Source: Crenothrix sp. D3 (GTDB lineage Bacteria > Pseudomonadota > Gammaproteobacteria > Methylococcales > Methylomonadaceae). From it: DNA of 64,000 nucleotides. This document shows, in pieces, positions 8,563-18,400 of this stretch (position 1 is the stretch's first letter; the number at the start of each line of letters is the position of its first letter). The position numbers were made by a program, and so were the translations under genes. The notes beneath the pieces were generated by a model, which was not told where the DNA came from, ran no database searches, and worked only from the letters and a program-made list of their open reading frames with translations. The stretch covers positions 186,001-250,000 of the forward strand of contig MBQZ01000018.1 of assembly GCA_002134785.1 (NCBI GenBank). The letters run 5' to 3'.

Positions 8563-8790
8563 TTATTTATGTGCGTCGCAGTAAGGCAACAAAGCAATAA
8601 AACGCGCACGTTTAATTGCAACACACATTTGTCTTTGATACTTAGCACTGGTTCCTGTGATACGGCTAGGAACGATTTTGCCAGTTTCAGTTACATAATC
8701 ACCTAATAGGTTCATATCTTTGTAATCAATCTCTGTACCGCCTTCTGAACTGAAGCGGCAGAATTTTTTGCGTCTAATATTACGGGCCAT
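8563..8790 (-). CDS. rpsR: 30S ribosomal protein S18
   Basis: The 75-residue protein carries the S18 signatures [11 protein letters not shown] and [32 protein letters not shown] in family order, ending [12 protein letters not shown]. It pairs with S6, encoded 28 bases upstream, on the platform of the small subunit. Confidence 0.98.
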   Translation of the reverse strand: MARNIRRKKFCRFSSEGGTEIDYKDMNLLGDYVTETGKIVPSRITGTSAKYQRQMCVAIKRARFIALLPYCDAHK

Positions 8791-8818
8791 ATTAATTCTC
8801 TATCTCAGTGTTAAAAGG

Positions 8819-9277
8819 TTATTCAGCGATTTCATCAGCATCGAAATCTTCATCGATATCGTCTAAATCAAGATCATCTGCGACGGCTGTAACAGCATTG
8901 GCGGCTTCTCTAGCGGCAGCATCTTTTGCTCTGGTTTCAGCGGCTTTATGTTCGTCTGCTGTTGTCGTTGCAATAATAGATGGCTCAGTAATTGCGTGTT
9001 TTTGCAATAAAGTCATGCTACGCAAAATAGCATCGTTAAAACGGAAGCCAGTTTCTAATTCAGTTAACGTCACTTGGTCACATTCAATATTCATTAATAC
9101 ATAATGTGCTTTAGTGAGTTTTCTAATTGGGTAAGCTAAATGTCTACGACCCCAATCTTCTAAACGGTGAATTTTGCCAGCAGCAGATTCGATAGTTGAT
9201 TTATAACGATCAATCATCGCAGGCACTTGAGAGCTCTGGTCAGGATGGACCAAAAAGACAATTTCATAATGTCGCAT
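8819..9277 (-). CDS. rpsF: 30S ribosomal protein S6, acidic C-terminal extension
   Basis: The first 95 residues are canonical S6 ([19 protein letters not shown], then [14 protein letters not shown] and the strand with YVLMNIE). The tail of about 50 residues is Ala-rich, then strongly acidic ([14 protein letters not shown]), longer than in many species; S6 tails are the target of glutamate addition by RimK in E. coli. It is first in the operon. The leader (9278-9360 complement) can fold a small GGAGC/GCTCC hairpin; I cannot confirm the S6:S18 binding leader motif. Confidence 0.97.
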   Translation of the reverse strand: MRHYEIVFLVHPDQSSQVPAMIDRYKSTIESAAGKIHRLEDWGRRHLAYPIRKLTKAHYVLMNIECDQVTLTELETGFRFNDAILRSMTLLQKHAITEPSIIATTTADEHKAAETRAKDAAAREAANAVTAVADDLDLDDIDEDFDADEIAE

Positions 9278-9505
9278 TATTTTTCCTTTCGGGTTAAGCC
9301 TTCCCTCTGTGTCTTAAAAAGAGAGTAAAGCAAGGAGGAGCGATATGCTCCATTGAACCCGCCATTATAAGGTCTTTTTTAGGTATTGAAAAGAAAGATA
9401 ATATGGATATAAGGAAAACATTGGTTTGTAGTCACTGTCTATTTGGGGATTATCCAAATTTAATGGGGCGTTTTATTGGATAGTGCTAATAAATAACACC
9501 GCCAC

Positions 9506-9532
9506 ACACCTGATACACCTGATACACCTGAT
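9506..9532. repeat. Three tandem copies of a 9-base unit
   Basis: ACACCTGAT is repeated three times exactly, ending about 11 bases before the left end of the IS1-type remnant at 9543. It lies outside any gene. Confidence 0.8.
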
Positions 9533-9542
9533 TTGAATATTG

Positions 9543-9807
9543 GTAGTGCTAAACAAGTAATGCTGTATGGTTTTTAGTTAAATTATAATGGCAAATCCAA
9601 TAGGCAATCGCACCGATATGATTAGACAGTTTTTTAGAAAAAGCCAAAGCATCCCTGACTAATCGAGACACCCGTTGTCTGAGAGTACCGTTAAAACGTT
9701 CAATGTGATTGGAGAGCATCGCTTTGTTTGGTAACCCAATGGTGTCTTTTTTCGGGAATAACACTCACATAAGCGTCATAAAGATCAGCATAAAACTCAG
9801 CGTGTTG
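9543..9807 (-). mobile_element. Truncated IS1-family remnant (end of InsB)
   Basis: It starts with the same terminal repeat as the element at 2396 (GTAGTGCTAAACAAGTAATGC) and encodes the last part of an InsB-type transposase, with NHIERFNGTLRQRVSRLVRDA, SFSKKL-like and NHIGAIAYWICHYN blocks on the minus strand. Similarity to the copy at 60513 stops abruptly at CAGCGTGTTG (9807). The element has lost its other end, InsA and half of InsB. Confidence 0.8.
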
Positions 9808-9893
9808 ACTCGCGCTACCTGACTAGATTGTCACTGCAATGTCACATCAACGTCATACAATGACTAAAGCCTAATGTAACTTAAACAATCGCT

Positions 9894-11615
9894 ATGATTG
9901 ATGCCGAACAACTACTGCAAGAAGTCTATCCTAATTTAAAATTTGGCAAAGATAATAAACTTATCGTCAGTGCCTTCAAAAAATTGCTTTACGAAGAAAG
10001 TTTGAACAAATTTATTATTGAACATCAGCACCTACGCGGGTTTGCGTTTCTCGATAAATTGTTGAGCTATTTTGAATTCAATTATCAACTCAGTCATGAT
10101 TCTTTCAAAAATATCCCGTCCGAAGGGCGATTATTAATTGTCGCTAATCATCCTATTGGTACATTAGACGGTTTAGCGTTGCTTAAATTGATTCGCACGG
10201 TGCGACCTGATGTGCGTATTGTCGCTAATCGGGTATTACTGCAAATGGAACATTTGCAATCAGTGTTTTTGCCTGTCGATGTCTTAACGGATAAAAAAAG
10301 CTTTAAAGACACTTATCAAATCCTGCAAGCCGCTTTGGAAAATGAGGAAGCGATTATCATCTTTCCTGCGGGTGAAGTATCACGGATAACATCTAAAGGC
10401 ATTGAAGATGGTCAATGGCAAACGGGGTTTGTCAAATTGGCTAAAAAAAATCAATGCCCTGTGTTGCCCATTCATATCAAAGCAAAAAATTCGGCTTTGT
10501 TTTACAGTTTGTCGATGTTGTATAAACCGTTGGGGACTTTGTTGCTGGTCAATGAAATGTTCAATAAAAAGCAACAGGAAATTAAGTTTAAAGTCGGCGT
10601 ACCCATTCCTGCGAGTGCCTTGATAGAAAGTAAGGAAAGCAATAAATTACTGAGTCGCCGTTTTCGCAAACACGTTCTTAATCTGGGTAAAAAAAATCAG
10701 AAGCCGTTATTTGAAACGGTGACCACGGTGGTGCATCCTGGTGATACCAAAGCGATTAAAAAAGCCCTGTATCGCTCGCGCTTACTGGGCGAAACCCGCG
10801 ATGGTAAAAAAATCTTTCTTTACCAATTTAAAGATGATTGTCCTGTCATGCAGGAAATTGCGCGGCTACGCGAATTGACCTTTAGAACTGTCGAAGAAGG
10901 CACAGGGCTTGCGTTTGATTTGGATAAGTTTGATGTCTATTACCAACACATTGTGCTGTGGGATGATAAGGATTTGGAAATCGTCGGCGCGTATCGTATA
11001 GGCGAAGGGCATCACATCATGGCAAGTCTGGGTGTAGAGGGTTTTTATACGCAAACCTTGTTTGATTTACACGGTGAGTTTGCTGCCCTGTTGCCCAACA
11101 GTATTGAATTAGGGCGAAGTTTTGTGCAGCCGCGTTATTGGGGAATGCACAGTTTAGAATATCTCTGGTATGGCATCGGTGCGTATTTGCGTGAACAGCC
11201 TGACATTAAGTATTTGTTTGGCCCTGTCAGTATCAGCAATGCTTATCCGCAACAAGCGAAGGAATTAATTATCGGTTTTTATCAACAACAGTTTGGCTCT
11301 ACCTTGTTGCAAACTAAAGCAAGAATACCGTTTGTTATTTCTGAACAATACCGTGAGTTTTCTGTCAGTGAATTCAATAGCGATTATTCCACAAGCTTTA
11401 AAATTCTTAACAGTGAACTTAAAAAACTGGGGGTAAAAGTCCCGACACTCTATAAACAATATGTGGAATTATGTGTTGATAATGGCTGTCATTTCATCGA
11501 CTTTAACATTGACCCCGATTTCAACGACTGTATTGATGGTTTAATCATGGTTGAAATTGATAAAATCACGCCCAAAAAACGCCAACGTTATATCGAAAAT
11601 TCCCTACTAAACTAA
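9894..11615 (+). CDS. olsF: Bifunctional acyltransferase, OlsF-type (PlsC-like + OlsB-like)
   Basis: The 573-residue protein joins two acyltransferases. Residues about 60-270 are PlsC-like, with NHPIGTLDG (the HX-D acceptor motif) near residue 83 and IFPAGEVSR near 157. Residues about 290-490 resemble the OlsB/GNAT-type acyl transferases, with a LRELTFRTVEEGTG segment, then VGAYRIG and ELGRSFVQPRYW. In OlsF proteins the two domains make ornithine lipids by N- then O-acylation, so this gene probably makes a phosphorus-free aminolipid at the inner membrane. It heads a three-gene operon, the next gene starting 3 bases later. No ornithine-specific residue can be checked from here, so the amino acid acylated is open. 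Confidence 0.75.
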   Translation: MIDAEQLLQEVYPNLKFGKDNKLIVSAFKKLLYEESLNKFIIEHQHLRGFAFLDKLLSYFEFNYQLSHDSFKNIPSEGRLLIVANHPIGTLDGLALLKLIRTVRPDVRIVANRVLLQMEHLQSVFLPVDVLTDKKSFKDTYQILQAALENEEAIIIFPAGEVSRITSKGIEDGQWQTGFVKLAKKNQCPVLPIHIKAKNSALFYSLSMLYKPLGTLLLVNEMFNKKQQEIKFKVGVPIPASALIESKESNKLLSRRFRKHVLNLGKKNQKPLFETVTTVVHPGDTKAIKKALYRSRLLGETRDGKKIFLYQFKDDCPVMQEIARLRELTFRTVEEGTGLAFDLDKFDVYYQHIVLWDDKDLEIVGAYRIGEGHHIMASLGVEGFYTQTLFDLHGEFAALLPNSIELGRSFVQPRYWGMHSLEYLWYGIGAYLREQPDIKYLFGPVSISNAYPQQAKELIIGFYQQQFGSTLLQTKARIPFVISEQYREFSVSEFNSDYSTSFKILNSELKKLGVKVPTLYKQYVELCVDNGCHFIDFNIDPDFNDCIDGLIMVEIDKITPKKRQRYIENSLLN

Positions 11616-11618
11616 TTC

Positions 11619-12632
11619 ATGATGACTAAATATTTTCCAGAGCTTCAACAGCTCGAAAAGCTAATTGAGCAACTGGGAAATAGAGCGGAGGTAGAGATTC
11701 TTGAGCGGGTTCATTATCGAGGCCAAGAATTTCCTATTTATTGCATCAGCTTGGGTGCTAAAGGGGCAGATGTTCCCGTGTTGGGTTTATTCGGCGGTGT
11801 TCACGGGCTGGAAAAAATAGGCTCAGAAGTCATTTTGTCCTATTTGCAAACCATCATCCATTTGCTGGATTGGGATAAAGGTTTCAATGCCCGTTTAGAA
11901 AAATCCCGCTTAGTCTTTGTGCCTATCGTTAATCCAGTCGGCGTTTATTGGGGGACGCGTAGCAATGGTAACGGCGTGGACTTAATGCGTAACGCGCCTA
12001 TCGAAGGCGTAGGCAACATCAAACTCTACAGCGGTCAGCAGTTGAGTTCCAAACTGCCTTGGTATCGCGGCGATACCAGCGCGATGGAAACGGAAGCAAC
12101 CGCACTGTGTCAGATTGTCCGCCAACAACTGTTCAACGCCCCGTTAGCTATCGCGCTGGATTTACATTCGGGTTTCGGCATTCGAGACCGTTTATGGTTT
12201 CCTTATGCCTCAAGCAAACAACCGTTTGCCTCACTTGCCGAAATGTTCGCCTTAAAAAAGCTATTTGACCGTAGCTATCCACACCATATTTATAAAATTG
12301 AACCCACCAGCTTAGAATATATTATCAACGGTGATTTATGGGATTACCTCTATGATGAATTTATACAGCAGAACAACCAGAAATTATTTATACCCTTAAC
12401 CCTAGAAATGGGTTCTTGGCTATGGCTACGAAAAACCCCCATGCACTTATTTCATCGTCATGGTCTTTTTCATCCGCTCTTGCCCCACAGACAACAGCGC
12501 GTCATGCGCCGTCATTTCATCTTAATTGACTTTTTACACCGTAGCTTACTGTACCCAGATTCATGGGTGCAACTGAATGAAACGCAACGAGATAACTACC
12601 ATCAAGACGCATTGAGGTTGTGGTATGACTAA
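11619..12632 (+). CDS. M14-type zinc carboxypeptidase/amidohydrolase
   Basis: The 337-residue protein shows the M14 metallopeptidase layout: zinc ligands H62 and E65 in GGVHGLE, the substrate-binding pair in GNGVDLMRN (about 118-125), third ligand H183 in ALDLHSGFG, and catalytic E263 in LTLEMGSW. No signal peptide is seen, so it is cytoplasmic. Two ATGs open the frame (11619 and 11622). It is packed between the OlsF-type gene and an alpha/beta hydrolase, overlapping the latter by 8 bases. A role in trimming an amino-acid or amide group linked to the lipid product is my inference; a bystander peptidase is the alternative. Confidence 0.75.
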   Translation: MMTKYFPELQQLEKLIEQLGNRAEVEILERVHYRGQEFPIYCISLGAKGADVPVLGLFGGVHGLEKIGSEVILSYLQTIIHLLDWDKGFNARLEKSRLVFVPIVNPVGVYWGTRSNGNGVDLMRNAPIEGVGNIKLYSGQQLSSKLPWYRGDTSAMETEATALCQIVRQQLFNAPLAIALDLHSGFGIRDRLWFPYASSKQPFASLAEMFALKKLFDRSYPHHIYKIEPTSLEYIINGDLWDYLYDEFIQQNNQKLFIPLTLEMGSWLWLRKTPMHLFHRHGLFHPLLPHRQQRVMRRHFILIDFLHRSLLYPDSWVQLNETQRDNYHQDALRLWYD

Positions 12633-13404
12633 TAACATAGGCAGCAATTGGTTACTATTACGCGGCTTGTCCCGCGAAGCAGCCCATTGGGGTGACTTTC
12701 CGATGCTGTTACAAAATGGATTAAAAGCACAGGTTCATACCCTCGATTTATCGGGTACTGGATGTTTTTATCAACACACCAGCCCAAACCGTATCGAAGC
12801 AATCACCGCACGGTTGCGCCAACAAGCATTAGCCGATGGACTACTGGAACAACCATTAACACTACTGGCTTATTCACTGGGCGGCATGGTTGCGTGGGAA
12901 TGGATGAAAACTTACCCAGAAGATATTAATGGCGCGGTGTTGTTAAACACCAGCTTTGCCAACCTAAGTCCTTTTTATCAACGCTTACGCTGGCAAAGTT
13001 ACTGCCAATTTTTCAGTCTCATCCTAAAATCAAATCCCTATCAACGTGAAGCGGCGATTATAAAACTGGTCAGCAATCGCCCTGATAGCGAGGGCAAAAC
13101 AACGGCAGCATGGGCAGACATTCAACAACAAAGACCCGTGAGCTTGCCAAATACCCTACACCAAATTATCGCCGCTGCAAACTATCGACCTAACGCACAA
13201 AAACCCACTCAGCCTTTGTTATTACTCAATAGTCAGCAAGACCGTTTAGTCGCCTCCGCTTGTTCGACAGCCATTCAAACCCGTTGGCAACTGGAACTAG
13301 CAACTCATCCGTGGGCAGGACATGACCTTAGTTTAGATGACCCGCTTTGGGCAGTGGAAAAAGTCAAACAGTGGTCTGCTAGGCTAGGCGTAAGGATTCC
13401 TTAA
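12625..13404 (+). CDS. Alpha/beta hydrolase
   Basis: A 259-residue alpha/beta-hydrolase: nucleophile S84 in AYSLGGMVAW, acid candidate in LLNSQQDRLV, and His in WAGHDLSLDDP near the C-terminus. The oxyanion region is near LLRGLSREAAHWGDF, similar to BioH/MhpC-type esterases. No signal peptide. Overlap with the M14 gene implies translational coupling. It might hydrolyse an acyl ester of the lipid made by the operon's first gene, which is inference. Confidence 0.75.
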   Translation: MTNNIGSNWLLLRGLSREAAHWGDFPMLLQNGLKAQVHTLDLSGTGCFYQHTSPNRIEAITARLRQQALADGLLEQPLTLLAYSLGGMVAWEWMKTYPEDINGAVLLNTSFANLSPFYQRLRWQSYCQFFSLILKSNPYQREAAIIKLVSNRPDSEGKTTAAWADIQQQRPVSLPNTLHQIIAAANYRPNAQKPTQPLLLLNSQQDRLVASACSTAIQTRWQLELATHPWAGHDLSLDDPLWAVEKVKQWSARLGVRIP

Positions 13405-13562
13405 AATAATGGTAACGGTAATCTGTATCCATTGGTAAATCTAGCCTGTAGAATTTTCTCGTTCGCGTTTAACTATAGCCAAAACGGTATTTTTGTTTAA
13501 ATATTAAGTAGCCTTCCAATTTGGCGATAAGAATGCCCAGAATAATACTTTGGGTGCTAATT

Positions 13563-13899
13563 TTTTCGGGAATAATACCCATATAAGCGTCATAAAGATT
13601 AGTATGTTGTTTATAAGCGTCAGAGATTTTTTGCCACAGTTCACGAGCGGCATCTTTATTACCAACGAAACTCCACATCTCGTCTGCTTCAACTTCCAGC
13701 AAAAAAATGGCAGCGGCTATATTTTTGCTATCAACAGGCTTAACGTTTAAATCGGCGGACAAGTGTTCATAACAACAACGATATAACAAATGAGACTTAC
13801 CGAAAAAGTACGGAAAATACCGCGTAATGAAAGACGCTCTAACAACGCCTTTAATATCATGGATCGAATCCATTCAGGAATAATCTTTTGCTCGTTGTC
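13563..13899 (-). mobile_element. IS1-family relic with internal deletions
   Basis: The minus strand shows InsB pieces (ADLNVKPVDSKN, LLEVEADEMWSFVGNK, then ARELWQKISDAYKQH and LYDAYMGIIPEK) joined to a fragment of InsA. Relative to the copy at 60513 the stretch with IDVHTRQVIAFYVGSR is cut out in frame, leaving NKDAARELW. Both terminal repeats are missing. The 158 bases before it (13405-13562) hold no gene that I can see. Confidence 0.75.
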
Positions 13900-13912
13900 T
13901 ATTCTACTAAAT

Positions 13913-14521
13913 TCATAGATCAATTTCAGTGTTCGTAGCTGAGTTTTTCTGTGATTTCAACCACAGTGCAAATGTTATGATTCCCAAACCGCGTACCCCA
14001 ATTTCAGCACTTAGACAAAAAGCAAGAAACCACGCCGCTGACGTTGGCCACTGTAGCCAGATAAGTAAGCCCAGCAGTATAGACACACCCGCCCCGATTC
14101 GTCCGAAGACGACATTAACATTTTGTATCGCGTAGGACAGAATGATGCGATAAGCCCCTTTTATAATCAAAAAAGCGGCAATCAAAAGACTTAATCTAAG
14201 AGGATCATCGTTTGAGCTTAATACGATTAAACCCGCGACAACGACATCTAACAGTGCATTTTGTAAATTGAGGAAAAAATCTTTTGATTCTTTCGTCATC
14301 AGCGCGTCAAAACATTCCAAAAAACCTACGGCTAATACTGCAAAGCCACACAGCGGTAGCCAAGAGGTATCGCGAGTATGAAATAACATCACATCGGGTT
14401 TAAGTATCGTAAGCAGGATTAATGTCACACCAACAACAAGTATAACTACGCCGCGAATTAAATACCGCCACCAACTGATGCCAGTATGTTGTAAATTGGA
14501 GAGTTTATCGTGCAAATTCAT
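13913..14521 (-). CDS. HdeD/DUF308-like membrane protein
   Basis: The 202-residue protein has six membrane segments in pairs (for example YLIRGVVILVVGVTLILLTI, LLDVVVAGLIVLSS, IGAGVSILLGLLIWLQWP), the layout of HdeD/DUF308 proteins, which are linked to acid stress in enterobacteria. It begins with an amphipathic MNLHDKLSNLQHTG. It is 69 bases downstream of the ZIP gene, same strand, so may share its transcript. Confidence 0.65.
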   Translation of the reverse strand: MNLHDKLSNLQHTGISWWRYLIRGVVILVVGVTLILLTILKPDVMLFHTRDTSWLPLCGFAVLAVGFLECFDALMTKESKDFFLNLQNALLDVVVAGLIVLSSNDDPLRLSLLIAAFLIIKGAYRIILSYAIQNVNVVFGRIGAGVSILLGLLIWLQWPTSAAWFLAFCLSAEIGVRGLGIITFALWLKSQKNSATNTEIDL

Positions 14522-14590
14522 TTTTTTGTCCTGTTTTGAATGTCAAAAGTGCATTGTAAGATGAGCAGAAACTGTAGTCGAATCCGAGTA

Positions 14591-15334
14591 TTAGTTTATA
14601 GAATGCTCCAGTAACACAATAAACACCGCACTGGAAAATCCCAATACGGTAAAAATACCCGCTAATTTTCCGCCGTGTTCGTATGCTTCGGGAAACATGG
14701 TGTTGGCAAGCATGACCAGAATTGCGCCGCCTGCAAATGCTTGAATGAATGATAGAGCTAATGGTGAGGCATCGCTGAATAAGCTGTAACCTGCGAGTGA
14801 GGCGAATGAACACACGATAGCAATCATCAACCAAAGCAGTAAAATTTTCTTCCGACTCCACGCCCCAGCCACCATCCCTGACGTTCCCGCAATCGCTTCT
14901 GGAAGATTGGAAATAAACACCGCTGCCAACATAGCAATACTGACTTTGCCCTCAGCTAATATTCCTAAGCCAATCACAATGGATTCGGGAATGCCATCAA
15001 GAATAGTCGCCAAAACTATCGGCACCGCTAGATTTGATTCATGTACACCAGAAATCGCTTTACGTCGGTTCGCTCCAATTTTGCCGATAAGTAAATCGGC
15101 GAAAAAGAAGGTAAACGCGCCCGTCAGAATGCCAAAACCGCCCATGCCACTGCCTTTGCCCAGTTTTACGGCTTCAAAGACCAGTTCGTAAGCAACTGCC
15201 GAAATTAACACACCCGCGCCAAACGCCATGATGAGTCCAAGCGTGCGCCGCCCGATGTTAAACCACGCACCAATAAAACCACCCAAAACCAGTGAAGAAG
15301 TGGCAATCAAGCCCCAGATAAATGAATTTAGCAT
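14591..15334 (-). CDS. ZIP-family metal transporter with altered metal-site histidines
   Basis: A 247-residue protein of about eight membrane helices. The family's helix-4 and helix-5 signatures appear as ILDGIPESIVIG and SNLPEAIAGTSG, where many ZIPs have HxxPEG-type His residues; here the His positions are Leu/Ser, so metal choice or activity may differ. The GAGVLISAVAYELVFEA segment near residue 38 is helix 2. No long His-rich loop is seen. The likely job is divalent cation uptake across the inner membrane. Confidence 0.75.
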   Translation of the reverse strand: MLNSFIWGLIATSSLVLGGFIGAWFNIGRRTLGLIMAFGAGVLISAVAYELVFEAVKLGKGSGMGGFGILTGAFTFFFADLLIGKIGANRRKAISGVHESNLAVPIVLATILDGIPESIVIGLGILAEGKVSIAMLAAVFISNLPEAIAGTSGMVAGAWSRKKILLLWLMIAIVCSFASLAGYSLFSDASPLALSFIQAFAGGAILVMLANTMFPEAYEHGGKLAGIFTVLGFSSAVFIVLLEHSIN

Positions 15335-15399
15335 TTTAAATTCCGTAAATTAAGAAACAGCTGCTGGGAGTATGGTAACTGATGTTACGCATGAAAAAG

Positions 15400-15434
15400 C
15401 AATAGTCCACGAAAAGCACAAAAGGCACGAAAAA
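15400..15434. repeat. Dispersed repeat copy (CCACGAAAA...GGCACGAAAA)
   Basis: A 34-base string here recurs with two mismatches at 24930-24963. The core AATAGTCCACGAAAA is identical in both. This copy lies between the ends of the CapB-like gene and the ZIP gene; the other lies inside a gene start. Confidence 0.7.
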
Positions 15435-15480
15435 ATCAAAATCTGTTATTTGAAGCCCAAGTCATGCCTTGGACTCCTTT

Positions 15481-18400
15481 TTATTGTCCCAGATGTAACC
15501 AGCCACCTTTTTGACGTTTGTTAATGGATTGTAATTCTAACGCAGCACGTTCGTGACTGATGCGTTCGCTCACTAAGTCTTCATAAATCTGATTGGCACG
15601 TTTGCGGCGTTTGACTGCATCACCTGCATCTAAAAAGGCTTCTAACGTTTCATTGATATAGCCTAGCCACGAGTTCCCCGTCTTTTTTTGGCTATTTTGA
15701 CTGCTCAATAATTCTAACGAGCGTGCTAAATTCGCTTTGATAATGCCTAATTCGGCTTGGTAATATTCATTTTGGGAGAGAGCTGAATCTAATACTTTGG
15801 CGATGGCAGTTGTGACGGTTTCTTCGGTTAATACACCATGTTCTTGAAACGTGGCTAAGGTTCGTAGTCCAGTAGCCGATTCAACTGCGACGGAGCTGCA
15901 CAGTTGTTGACAGGCTTTGTAGCAAGTGTCCCACGCTTGCCAACGGTAAACAAAATCTAAACCTGTGCCTTTGATATTCTGTATGCCCATGATTTTGTTA
16001 TAAAATGCGGGGGGCGTGGCGTTGCCAATAGTTTCAATAACTTGATTGCCTGTCGCATAATAGTCTTCAACAACCACGCGTTTTTGTTCAAACCAATGAG
16101 TGAGTAAGCTATGAAAGTTTTTTTCTAATTCATCGCTAATTTTGCCATTCGCTCGTTGAATTTGGCTTAAAAAATCTTGATGGCTGGCGAATAAAGCGGC
16201 ATCGTATTGGGCGAATTCGACAATGGCAGTATGCTGGTTAATCTCTTCGGCAATTAAATAAGCGGCCAATGCGTCAGGTTGATTGATTAACGCTAATACA
16301 GTAGACACATCGACGGTTTCTTTTTGCGCTTTGACCATGATGGCGAGGCGTTGTTGGCAAATTTCTTGGCTGTAGGGAATGCGAAAGCGTAAAGCCATAC
16401 GTTGCAAAATAGCCTCAGGGCTTTCATCATTGGAATGCAGACTCATGGTGTCTAGCCATTCTTGCCATGCTTCTTGAATATAACTGACTAGCCCTGTTAA
16501 GTTATTACCGATTAATACACAACGGTCAAAACTAATATCTTTGGCAATAATGCTGGCAAACACGCGGGAACGGGCAATGCGATCAGCGCGATTATTGACC
16601 ACGATGGTGATCCAAGTGTCAGGATTTTGTGCCAGTGATAAGGTATCAAAACCACAGCGTGTCCAATTACTTAAACAGCCAAAACGTTCGTTGGCAGACA
16701 TACCATTGACGAATTCTAATCGCCGACTACGCCACGGCGCGGCAGGAAAGGTTTTTAAGACTCCAATATCAGCCACCACTCTATCTGCCATTTCTTTAAG
16801 CGCGAAATCATGATCCACGCCCAATTCATCGCCTAACGCTAACACTAACGCGATATTAAACGGGTGTTCATCGTAAGGAAAACGCGCCAGTACATCATCA
16901 GCCAATAAGCCCGCTTCCAGCCAACCCACTGATCTAAAACGGGTATTGCGTTGTTTGGCAGCGGCACGCAAAATCGGACACATTTGTTCTTCACTGGTAA
17001 TTAATGATTTATTGTGCGGAATGAAATTGGTCATGACCTCTGGGATATTAACGCCAGCGGGCCCTTGTATATCTTCGTGGTCGGGGTAAGTGTTGGTGAT
17101 AGTGGAAATGTCATCACGCATCCATTGCCGTTGCAATATATCAACGTAGGAGGGGGTTAAGCCCATACATTCCCATAAAAATACTTCGCAGTTGAGTTTG
17201 TCGGCTAACAGCACTAAGGCGTGCTGCTCCCAAATCGTGGCTTTATCGTAAGGGCGAAATAAAAACATTTCGCGTAACGTGCCGAACGGATGGGCGTGTA
17301 AAAACATGGCTTCACAGCCTGTGGTTTTGGAGATAATACTATGCCCTAAGGCGTTGATAAGCGCGGCTTTTATGCGTTCAGTTCCTGATTTTCCGCGTGT
17401 TCCCCAACCGCCTAACACTAACGGCAAGCGGTTTCTCGCTGCCAATATTTGACGGTAAAGCACGATATTTTTGCCCATGAAATAAGCGATTGATATGACC
17501 ATAAAGACCGCTAATTCAGCCAGTGAGCTGTCATACACGGATACAAAGTAGTCTTTAAAATCTGTCCATAATGATGAGAGTGACAAAGGAACAGCCGCAG
17601 GAAAAAATCGTAATACCGCAGGGTCAGTGGACTGAACGTCTGCGTATCCGTTAAAGCTAACTTTAATACCTAAGTCGGCAAGAGCTTGTAAATAACTGTG
17701 CGCTGGAATTTGGCTATTTTCTTGCCAGTTTCTTAGGCGAGCATAGTCAGTAAAATGCCAAGTAATTTGCCAACTTGCCCACCAGCGTTTAAAAAAATAA
17801 CGCGGTGGCTGTAATTTTGTCACGCCTTCGCTGTGATAAAAATAACTGGCTTTACTGCCTAATTTTAAGGCTGAAATAACTTCATCAATTAACGGTAAAT
17901 AACCACGCCAGCCGTCTTCGGTGTCCATAAACAACGGTTCAGCAGGTACTTTTGTTTCGGCAAGTTCGGAAAGAATTGCGGACGGAATACGCATTTCCCC
18001 CCAGAATAAACGCCCGACCGTATGGCGAAATGCTTGGCGTTTATCGGGTGATGGATTACGAAATTCATGCAGGAATCGCCAGATACGAAAACCAAACACA
18101 TGACCCCGCGTGATAAAACGACCGAATAGGCTATTTTCGACATCAAAGCCAAAATCGTTTTGGGCAAGTACGGATAATAATCGCCCTAGCTCAGCATCGT
18201 CTGTGTTTGATAATTGCTTAGGCAGGCGGCGGGTTTTGCCAACAGGAATGGTGTTGACGAACGCCGCTAAGTTTTTAACACGTTGGTGTTTAGCTTCATC
18301 GGCATGACAAAGTAGGTATTCCAGCGTTTGTGCGGCATAGCGTCTAGTCGCAAGTGCCTCGGCAGTTTCATGTAGTTGCTTGATGGCAGGTAATAAATGC

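Noticed and set aside
9278-9360. S6:S18-binding leader riboregulator before rpsF
   Set aside because: A small hairpin is present, but I could not place the conserved bulge of the known motif.
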